The position numbers were made by a program, and so were the translations under genes. This document shows, in pieces, positions 53,601 through 64,000 of a stretch of 64,000 bases of DNA (position 1 is its first letter; every line of letters begins with the position of its first letter). A model generated the notes under the pieces. The model had not been told where the DNA came from and ran no database searches. It worked only from the letters and a program-made list of their open reading frames with translations. Source of the stretch: CAXBCP01 sp963974055 (GTDB lineage Bacteria; Pseudomonadota; Alphaproteobacteria; MPNO01; UBA830); contig CAXBCP010000005.1 of assembly GCA_963974055.1 (NCBI GenBank), positions 111,536 to 175,535 of the forward strand, given 5' to 3'.

Positions 53601-54844
53601 TCTTCGAGGATATCCCAGACCTCCGGACGTTCCTTTTCGACCATGCGCTTGGCAGCCTTGATCGTATTGGCCATGCCATAGAGTTCAAGCTTGGAATAGA
53701 TAAACGGCTTGAACAGCTCGAGCGCCATTTTCTTCGGCAGCCCGCACTGGTGCAGTTTCAGTTCCGGGCCGACGACGATAACCGAGCGGCCGGAATAATC
53801 GACGCGCTTGCCGAGCAGGTTCTGACGGAACCGGCCCTGCTTGCCCTTGAGCATGTCGCTCAGGGATTTCAGCGGACGTTTGTTCGCGCCCGTGATCGTC
53901 CGGCCGCGGCGGCCGTTGTCGAACAGCGCATCGACAGATTCCTGCAGCATGCGTTTTTCATTACGCACGATGATATCGGGGGCGCGCAGTTCGATCAGGC
54001 GCTTCAGGCGGTTGTTCCGGTTGATCACACGACGATAGAGATCGTTCAGATCGGACGTGGCAAAACGGCCGCCGTCCAGCGGCACCAGCGGGCGCAGTTC
54101 CGGCGGAATGACCGGAATGACCTCAAGGATCATCCATTCGGGGCGCGCGCCGGATTCCATGAAGGATTCGACCAGCTTCAGACGCTTGACGTATTTCTTG
54201 CGCTTCGCCTCGGAACCGGTCTCGCGCATGTCGACGCGCAGCTCGTCGCGTTCCATTTCAAGATCGATCTCGGAAAGCATCTTCTTCAGGGCTTCGGCGC
54301 CGATCATCGCTTCGAAAGCGTCTTCGCCGTATTCGTCCTGGGCGTCGATAAACGCCTCTTCCGACAAAAGCTGGCCTTCTTCGAGCGGCGACAGGCCGGG
54401 CTCGGTGACGATGTAGTTTTCGAAATACAGCACGCGCTCGACGCTTTTGAGCGTCATGTCGAGAAGCAGCGCGATCCGGCTCGGCAGGGATTTCAGGAAC
54501 CAGATATGCGCGACCGGCGAAGCGAGCTCGATATGGCCCATGCGCTCGCGCCGGACCTTCGACAGCGTTACTTCAACGCCGCATTTCTCGCAGATGATGC
54601 CGCGATACTTCATGCGCTTGTACTTGCCGCAGAGGCATTCGTAATCCTTGATCGGCCCGAAGATCCGGGCGCAGAACAAACCGTCACGTTCCGGCTTGAA
54701 GGTCCGGTAATTGATGGTCTCCGGCTTTTTGATCTCGCCATAGGACCACGAACGGATACGCTCGGGGCTCGCAATCGAAATCTGGATCTGGTCGAAGCTC
54801 TGGGCAGTGCTGACCTGTCCGAAGATGTTCATCAATTCATTCAT
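50660..54844 (-). CDS. rpoC: RNA polymerase subunit beta-prime
   Basis: A 1394-aa catalytic subunit. The zinc ribbon (CLCGKYKRMKYRGIICEKCG) lies near residues 70-90, the catalytic NADFDGDQM triad of Asp near 460, the bridge-helix region with GARGS near 770 and the second zinc site (CETKIGVCAACYGRDL) near 870-890. I chose the ATG at 54844 with AGGAG upstream; the 12-residue longer frame starts inside a hairpin region. Confidence 0.98.
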   Translation of the reverse strand: MNELMNIFGQVSTAQSFDQIQISIASPERIRSWSYGEIKKPETINYRTFKPERDGLFCARIFGPIKDYECLCGKYKRMKYRGIICEKCGVEVTLSKVRRERMGHIELASPVAHIWFLKSLPSRIALLLDMTLKSVERVLYFENYIVTEPGLSPLEEGQLLSEEAFIDAQDEYGEDAFEAMIGAEALKKMLSEIDLEMERDELRVDMRETGSEAKRKKYVKRLKLVESFMESGARPEWMILEVIPVIPPELRPLVPLDGGRFATSDLNDLYRRVINRNNRLKRLIELRAPDIIVRNEKRMLQESVDALFDNGRRGRTITGANKRPLKSLSDMLKGKQGRFRQNLLGKRVDYSGRSVIVVGPELKLHQCGLPKKMALELFKPFIYSKLELYGMANTIKAAKRMVEKERPEVWDILEEVIREHPVMLNRAPTLHRLGIQAFEPVLVEGKAIQLHPLVCTAFNADFDGDQMAVHVPLSLEAQLEARVLMMSTNNILSPANGKPIIVPSQDIVLGLYYLSIDRDGEPGEGMAFGSTGEVEQALSGGVISLHSKIKVRIETVDEDGKPYVRRMETTAGRMFIMHILPKSASVPLDVLNKVLTKKDVQDVIDLVYRHCGQKDTVIFADRMMGLGFSNACKAGISFGKDDLVIPAAKEKLVADTQDQVKEYEQQYQDGLITQGEKYNKVIDAWSQCTDDVADAMMAGLEKVEPGELVNSVYMMAHSGARGSAAQMKQLAGMRGLMAKPSGEIIETPIISNFKEGLSVLEYFNSSHGARKGLADTALKTANSGYLTRRLVDVAQDCTVIEEDCGTKNCLTVRPMIEGGDVLEALSERVLGRTAGEDIIDPISGEKLAKKGTLIDEALAEKIDDIGMESLLIRSALTCETKIGVCAACYGRDLARGTPVNMGEAVGIIAAQSIGEPGTQLTMRTFHIGGAAQRGAEQSSVEASFDATVRVNNRNVVVDRQGMPLVMARNTEIVLVDDQGRERASYRVPYGARILKDEGSVVERGDRLAEWDPYTRPIISEKEGTVNYLDLVDGVSMRDITDEATGLSYKTVVDWKQQPKGTDLRPRITLRDSKGEIILLDSGAEARYYLSVDAILSVEPGVEVHAGDVLARIPLEGSKTRDITGGLPRVAELFEARKPKDFAIISDTAGRVEFGKDYKNKRRIFVHPAEKDVDPVEYLLPKGKPVAVQEGDIVERGDALMDGNPVPHDILRVMGVEALADYLIKEIQEVYRLQGVKINDKHIEVIARQMLQKVEITDPGETTFLTGELVDRLEFDEINDKAGEENLKLASASPVLQGITKASLQTQSFISAASFQETTRVLTEAAVSGKVDNLVGLKENVIVGRLIPAGTGAFMNEMRTIATDRDNEIAEISKAAEAAQLPPTDEDIEAAEPVE

Positions 54845-54865
54845 CAGCCGTCTCCTGGCATCTGC

Positions 54866-54890
54866 GGCCGTCCCGAACACCGGGACGGCC
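54866..54890 (-). other. Perfect hairpin in the rpoB-rpoC gap
   Basis: GGCCGTCCCG / CGGGACGGCC, a perfect 10-bp stem with a five-base loop, in the 87-bp gap. No U-run follows, so it is more likely an RNase site, mRNA stabiliser or attenuator than a terminator. It lies 22 bases before the rpoC ATG. Confidence 0.6.
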
Positions 54891-54931
54891 TCTAGTCATT
54901 CAGTTACGTCGTCGAAACGGGAATCCCGGTA

Positions 54932-59098
<4,167 letters not shown>

Positions 59099-59124
59099 TG
59101 CAACCTCTCACGAATACGAAATGT

Positions 59125-59144
59125 GCCCGCGCGAAGGCGCAGGC
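59125..59144 (-). other. Hairpin 2 in the rplL-rpoB gap
   Basis: A stem of GCCTGCGC and GCGCGGGC around a four-base loop (one T-G wobble), about 30 bases before the rpoB ATG. No U-run follows. Confidence 0.4.
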
Positions 59145-59162
59145 TGAATAACATGAACGAAC

Positions 59163-59192
59163 GCCGCCGCGCCGCGCCGAAGCGCGGGCGGC
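59163..59192 (-). other. Hairpin 1 in the rplL-rpoB gap
   Basis: On the minus strand GCCGCC-CGCGC, a TTCG tetraloop, then GCGCG-(4-base bulge)-GGCGGC: a very GC-rich 11-bp stem. This is the position where E. coli has the rpoBC attenuator and RNase III site. Function here is inferred. Confidence 0.5.
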
Positions 59193-59232
59193 AAACGTCC
59201 GATCGTCTTTGCTGGTAGAGCCCGAAGCGTCA

Positions 59233-59610
59233 TTATTTGACTTCGACCGACGCTCCTGCTTCTTCCAGTTTGGTCTTGAGTTCGGCAGCTTCGTCCTTGC
59301 TGACGGCTTCCTTGACCGGCTGGGGCGCACCCTCGACCAGGTCCTTGGCTTCTTTCAGGCCAAGCCCCGTAATCGCGCGTACTTCCTTGATGACATTGAT
59401 CTTTTTGTCACCGGCGCCCGTCAGGATGACGTCGAACTCATCCTTTTCTTCGGCAGCGGCGCCCGCATCCGCACCGCCGGCGGCCGCGACGGCAACCGGT
59501 GCTGCGGCGGAAACGCCCCATTTTTCTTCGAGCATCTTCGAAAGTTCGGCCGCCTCGAGGACGGTAAGGTTCGACAGGTCGTCAGCAATTTGTTCTAGGT
59601 TAGCAGCCAT
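59233..59610 (-). CDS. rplL: Ribosomal protein L7/L12
   Basis: A 125-aa stalk protein. An N-terminal dimerisation helix (EQIADDLSNLTVLEAAELSKMLEEKW, read in parts) is followed by an Ala/Gly hinge and the factor-binding domain with KINVIKEVRAITGLGLKEAKDLVEGAP. Binds L10, encoded just upstream. Confidence 0.97.
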   Translation of the reverse strand: MAANLEQIADDLSNLTVLEAAELSKMLEEKWGVSAAAPVAVAAAGGADAGAAAEEKDEFDVILTGAGDKKINVIKEVRAITGLGLKEAKDLVEGAPQPVKEAVSKDEAAELKTKLEEAGASVEVK

Positions 59611-59654
59611 TTCTATATCTCCTTGGCTTGAACTTGATTTAACTGGTTATCGGC

Positions 59655-60173
59655 TCAGGCGGCCACGCCCTGCTCGGCACGTGCAGCAAGCACGCGCGCG
59701 AGTTGTCCTGCAGGCGCTTGCGTCACGCCTGCAATCCGGGTGGCCGGTGTCTGGATCATTCCAACGAGCTTGCCGCGCAATTCGTCGAGAGACGGAAGCT
59801 TGGCAAGTGCGGTTACGCTGGAAACATCCAGAGCCTGTTCATCGAGGCCGCCGCCGAGGATCTGGAACTTGTCGTTCCCTTCGGCGAATTTGACCGCAAT
59901 ACGTGCGGCCGCAACGGGATCGTCTGAATAGGCGATCCCTGTCGGTCCTTTGAACAGGTCGCTCAAGTGCGCGAATTTCGTGCCCTCGAGCGCGAGACGT
60001 GTGAGCCGATTCTTGGTCACTTTGTAGCTGGCGCCCGCTTTCCGCATCTCCTGGCGAAGCTCGGTCGATTGCGCGACAGTCAAACCACTTTGACTTGTCA
60101 CAACAACGAGCGTTGCCCCTGAGAATGCTTCATTAAACGAGGCGACCAGCTCTTCTTTCTGTGTCCGGTCCAC
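59655..60173 (-). CDS. rplJ: Ribosomal protein L10
   Basis: A 172-aa stalk base protein. MDRTQKEELVASFNEAFSGATLVVV start and VTKNRLTRLALEGTKF near 55-70 are typical. With L12 it represses its own operon in other bacteria; the 302-base leader upstream contains two hairpins. Confidence 0.96.
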   Translation of the reverse strand: MDRTQKEELVASFNEAFSGATLVVVTSQSGLTVAQSTELRQEMRKAGASYKVTKNRLTRLALEGTKFAHLSDLFKGPTGIAYSDDPVAAARIAVKFAEGNDKFQILGGGLDEQALDVSSVTALAKLPSLDELRGKLVGMIQTPATRIAGVTQAPAGQLARVLAARAEQGVAA

Positions 60174-60475
60174 TCAGTAGTCTCCACTTTTTGGACCCCT
60201 GCGCCTATCTGGCGGTCGAGGTCCGGTTGCGTCTGAATCCGCGGCAAACCGCGAATTCGGCTCGCCTGTCCCAGAAGTTCAAGCCCTTGACGGCAGACAA
60301 AATTGCCTGCCGAAAATTGCTCGTTCCCCCGTCTGTGCAGGCGGTTAGCCATTACCCGGTTCCGGCGCGCTTGCCGTCCCCGGACCTGCAGTCTCGGACA
60401 GGTCGGGTCTGCATCGCCGCGTCGCCGCGGCCTCCGCAAACCCTGATCACGACCCCGAAAGGCCGAGAATTTCGT
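60174..60475 (-). promoter_or_regulatory. rplJ leader (candidate L10 autoregulatory region)
   Basis: 302 bases between rplA and rplJ without a gene. The minus-strand RNA holds an 8-bp stem (CGGCAGGC / GTCTGCCG, one G-U) with a six-base AATTTT loop at 60291-60312 and a CGCGG/CCGCG stem with a TTTG loop at 60240-60253. A long leader with stacked hairpins ahead of rplJ is the usual L10(L12)4-binding site. I could not place a convincing promoter. Confidence 0.5.
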
Positions 60476-61186
60476 TCAGTGCTGGCCGGCCCGCTCGAGC
60501 AGCGGTCCGATATCCAGCTTGATGCCGGGTCCCATCGTCGACGAGACCGATATCTTCTGGATATATGTGCCCTTCGCACCCGCCGGCTTCGCCCTGTTCA
60601 CGGCATCCACCAGGCTGCAAATGTTTTCGGCGATATCGCCTTCGCTGAAGCTCGCCTTGCCGACACCGACATGAATGATGCCGGCCTTTTCGGCGCGGTA
60701 TTCGACCTGGCCGCCCTTGGCGTCCTGCACGGCCTTCGCGACATCGGGCGTTACCGTACCCAGCTTCGGGTTCGGCATCAGGCCTTTCGGTCCCAGAACC
60801 TTCCCGAGCCGTCCGACGACGGGCATCATGTCCGGTGTTGCAATGACGCGATCGAAATCGATTTCGCCCTGCTCGACCTTTGCGGCCAGATCGTCGGCGC
60901 CGACAATGTCGGCACCCGCGGCCGTCGCTTCGTCGGCCTTGTCGCCCTTGGCGAACACGGCAACGCGAACCGTCTTGCCGGTGCCCTTGGGCAACGACAC
61001 CACGCCGCGCACCATCTGGTCCGCATGGCGGGGATCGACGCCGAGATTCATCGAAAGCTCGATCGTCTCGTCGAATTTCGCCTTGGCGCGATCCTTCAGC
61101 ATCTTCACTGCGTCGTCGAGCCCGTAAGACGCGTCGCGGTCGATACCGTCATACGCGCCGCTAATGCGTTTTCCCTTTTTGGCCAT
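60476..61186 (-). CDS. rplA: Ribosomal protein L1
   Basis: A 236-aa L1-stalk protein. FDETIELSMNLGVDPRHADQMVRG near 39-62, GPKGLMPNPKLGTVT near 133-147 and FSEGDIAENICSLVDAV are diagnostic. In E. coli it represses rplKA translation. Confidence 0.97.
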   Translation of the reverse strand: MAKKGKRISGAYDGIDRDASYGLDDAVKMLKDRAKAKFDETIELSMNLGVDPRHADQMVRGVVSLPKGTGKTVRVAVFAKGDKADEATAAGADIVGADDLAAKVEQGEIDFDRVIATPDMMPVVGRLGKVLGPKGLMPNPKLGTVTPDVAKAVQDAKGGQVEYRAEKAGIIHVGVGKASFSEGDIAENICSLVDAVNRAKPAGAKGTYIQKISVSSTMGPGIKLDIGPLLERAGQH

Positions 61187-61190
61187 GGCC

Positions 61191-61619
61191 CTATCCTCTT
61201 ACCTGAATGCCCATGGACCGCGCCGATCCGGAAAGGGTCTTCACTGCCGCATCGATATCGTTCGCGTTGAGATCCGCCATCTTGATTTCGGCGATCTCCT
61301 CGAGCTGCTTGCGCGTGATCGCGCCGACAACTTCCGAACCCGGCGCCTTGGCGCCCTTGTTCAGCTTTACGGCCTTCATGATGAAATACGATGCCGGCGG
61401 CGTTTTCATTTCGAACGAGAACGACTTGTCGCCGAACACCGTGATCACCGTCGGGATCGGAATACCCTTGTCCTGGTTCTGCGTTGCGGCGTTGAACGCC
61501 TTGCAGAATTCCATGATATTCAGACCTGCCTGGCCGAGGGCAGGCCCGATAGGCGGCGACGGATTCGCCGCGCCTGCAGGGACCTGCAGCTTGATGTAAC
61601 CTGAAATCTTCTTTGCCAT
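61191..61619 (-). CDS. rplK: Ribosomal protein L11
   Basis: A 142-aa protein of the GTPase-associated centre. IKLQVPAGAANPSPPIGPALGQAGLNIMEFCKAFN start region (read in parts) and the C-terminal GSARSMGIQV are typical. Confidence 0.97.
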   Translation of the reverse strand: MAKKISGYIKLQVPAGAANPSPPIGPALGQAGLNIMEFCKAFNAATQNQDKGIPIPTVITVFGDKSFSFEMKTPPASYFIMKAVKLNKGAKAPGSEVVGAITRKQLEEIAEIKMADLNANDIDAAVKTLSGSARSMGIQVRG

Positions 61620-61730
61620 TCGTCCTCACACTCAGTAAGGGCGCGGTACGGCTTTGGCGAGCCTCCCGCACAATTCGCACCCCGGTTATCCGGAATGCCT
61701 CAATTATCCCAATACGTTTCGCTCCGGGAT

Positions 61731-62261
61731 CTAAAGCTTCTCCACCTGCCCATATTCCAGTTCGACAGGTGTTGCCCGTCCAAAGATCGAAACCGCGACC
61801 TTCAGGCGTGCACGTTCTTCATCGACATCCTCGACCATTGCGTTGAACGACGTAAACGGACCGTCGGACACGCGCACCTGCTCTCCGATTTCGAAGGTAA
61901 CGGACGGCTTCGGCCGTTCGACGCCCTCCTGCACCTGGTGCAGGATGCGCTGGGCCTCGGCTTCGGAAATCGGGGACGGCTTGTTGTCCGCGCCGAGAAA
62001 ACCCGTGACTTTCGGCGTATCCTTGATCAGATGCCAGGCATCGTCGGTCATTTCCATCTTTGCCAGCACATAGCCGGGAAAGAATTTCCGTTCCGCGTTG
62101 ACCTTGGCGCCGCGGCGCATCTGGACAACTTCCTCCATCGGGACAAGAACTTCCTCGATCAGGTCATCGAGCCCCGTTTGCTGCGCCTGCTCCCGGATAG
62201 ACTGAGCAACCTTGCTCTCGAAACCGGAATAGACGTGAACAACATACCAGCGCGCCGTCAT
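61731..62261 (-). CDS. nusG: Transcription elongation/antitermination factor NusG
   Basis: A 176-aa factor. The NGN domain starts RWYVVHVYSGFESKVAQSI and contains RKFFPGYVLAKMEM, followed by the KOW domain with GEQVRVSDGPFTSFNAMVEDV near 125-145. It links RNA polymerase to Rho or S10. The ATG at 62261, about 10 bases after GGAGG, was preferred to a TTG two codons upstream. Confidence 0.97.
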   Translation of the reverse strand: MTARWYVVHVYSGFESKVAQSIREQAQQTGLDDLIEEVLVPMEEVVQMRRGAKVNAERKFFPGYVLAKMEMTDDAWHLIKDTPKVTGFLGADNKPSPISEAEAQRILHQVQEGVERPKPSVTFEIGEQVRVSDGPFTSFNAMVEDVDEERARLKVAVSIFGRATPVELEYGQVEKL

Positions 62262-62267
62262 GATCAA

Positions 62268-62465
62268 TCAGCCTCCAAGTCCGAGAATGGCCTTAACGCC
62301 GACCGACAGAATCTGGTCGATGAGAAGAAAGAACACGGACGAAATCGCGACGAAAATGAAAACCATCATCGTCGTAACCATTGTCTCGCGCCGCGACGGC
62401 CAAGTGACTTTCGCCATCTCGCGCCGAACCTGCTGCACGAATTCGCCTGGGTTCGTTTTCGCCAT
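62268..62465 (-). CDS. secE: Protein translocase subunit SecE
   Basis: A 65-aa single-span (minimal) SecE. FVQQVRREMAKVTWPSRRETMVTT, the conserved amphipathic helix, precedes one membrane segment (VFIFVAISSVFFLLIDQIL). It stabilises SecY. Short form typical of alphaproteobacteria. Confidence 0.96.
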   Translation of the reverse strand: MAKTNPGEFVQQVRREMAKVTWPSRRETMVTTMMVFIFVAISSVFFLLIDQILSVGVKAILGLGG

Positions 62466-62551
62466 TTACGCCTTAAACTTTCACTTGCCGTCTAAATTCG
62501 CCTGCCGTCTAAAACCGTCGGCCGCCTGGATCGTCCGGTCGCCGTTCCGGG

Positions 62552-62627
62552 TGGCAGGAGTGGAGGGACTCGAACCCACAACCCCCGGTTTTGGAGACCG
62601 GTGCTCTGCCAATTGAGCTACACTCCT
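62552..62627 (-). tRNA. tRNA-Trp(CCA)
   Basis: Acceptor AGGAGTG/CACTCCT, discriminator G, encoded CCA at 62552-62554. Anticodon stem CCGGT/ACCGG around CTCCAAA, anticodon CCA. It lies between tuf and secE, its usual place. Confidence 0.96.
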
Positions 62628-62646
62628 AGCGTCCGTCGGATATCCG

Positions 62647-63857
<1,211 letters not shown>

Positions 63858-63949
63858 GACTGGCACCCGGCGCAGCGGGCGTTTAGTTAAACTGACGCAT
63901 TTCTGCGTAATTATCTCCGGCCCGGCCTCTGCACCCGGTCCGACGATTC

Positions 63950-64000
63950 TGGAGCGGGTGAAGGGAATCGAACCCTCGTCGTAAGCTTGGAAGGCTTCTG
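63950..64000 (-). tRNA. tRNA-Gly(TCC), partial
   Basis: The 3' 51 bases are visible: the anticodon arm with CTTCCAA loop (anticodon TCC), the variable region, the GGTTCGATTCCC T-arm, the CACCCGC acceptor half, discriminator T and encoded CCA. The 5' part is beyond the window edge. Confidence 0.93.

Noticed and set aside
63896..63909. Small hairpin with a GAAA loop between tRNA-Gly and tuf
   Set aside because: Only five base pairs and no U-run; likely chance or a tRNA-processing feature, too weak to list.

Overview
The window comes from a GC-rich alphaproteobacterium, probably a Rhodospirillales-like lineage. That placement is an inference. It rests on the secY-adk-rpsM gene order, the rplQ-degP-rarA-crcB-rluC-HAD-ATP12 neighbourhood, a DUF1489 protein and an ATP12-type F1 assembly factor. 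There are no IS elements, CRISPR arrays, phage genes or origin-like clusters.

Positions 1-23 kb are accessory and catabolic. (a) 1-6.3 kb, mostly minus strand: a partial DUF120-like gene, an FAH-family hydrolase, tRNA-Gly(CCC), and an apparent operon of CoA-transferase, DMT exporter, ChaC-like cyclotransferase, SDR, methyltransferase and class II aldolase. (b) 6.4-11.7 kb, plus strand: three consecutive TauE/SafE-type anion exporters, a stand-alone molybdopterin oxidoreductase with one 4Fe-4S site, a RidA-like protein, and facing them the broken 5' end of an ETHE1-like persulfide dioxygenase gene. (c) 12.0-17.1 kb, plus strand: five genes of the lower meta-cleavage pathway (dmpC, E, F, G, H types), which turn 2-hydroxymuconic semialdehyde into pyruvate and acetyl-CoA. 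(d) 17.1-22.3 kb: a Rieske ring-hydroxylating oxygenase (alpha and beta) with a PdxA/TphB-type decarboxylating dehydrogenase on the minus strand. A divergent FadR-type regulator, a Rieske ferredoxin and a ferredoxin reductase lie on the plus strand, with a TGGT-N3-ACCA operator candidate between the two units. Together these suggest conversion of a carboxylated aromatic to a (proto)catechol and on to central metabolites. The ring-cleavage dioxygenase and the tautomerase are not in the window.

Positions 22.3-32.1 kb carry housekeeping genes: DUF1489, a degenerate Hpt-like protein with a CheY-like regulator, mgtE, tRNA-Leu(GAG), lipB, acylphosphatase, the ATP12 chaperone, a HAD phosphatase, an RluA-family synthase, crcB, rarA and a DegP-type protease.

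Positions 32.2-64 kb are one nearly continuous minus-strand block of translation and transcription genes. In transcription order these are tRNA-Gly(TCC), tuf, tRNA-Trp, secE-nusG-rplKAJL-rpoBC, rpsL-rpsG-fusA-tuf, the S10 and spc operons with secY-adk, and rpsM-rpsK-rpoA-rplQ ending at a clear terminator. The two tuf copies are part of an identical 1.2-kb repeat. Good sigma70-type promoters can be read upstream of rpsL and of rpsM, and strong hairpins lie in the rplJ leader and in the rplL-rpoB and rpoB-rpoC gaps.
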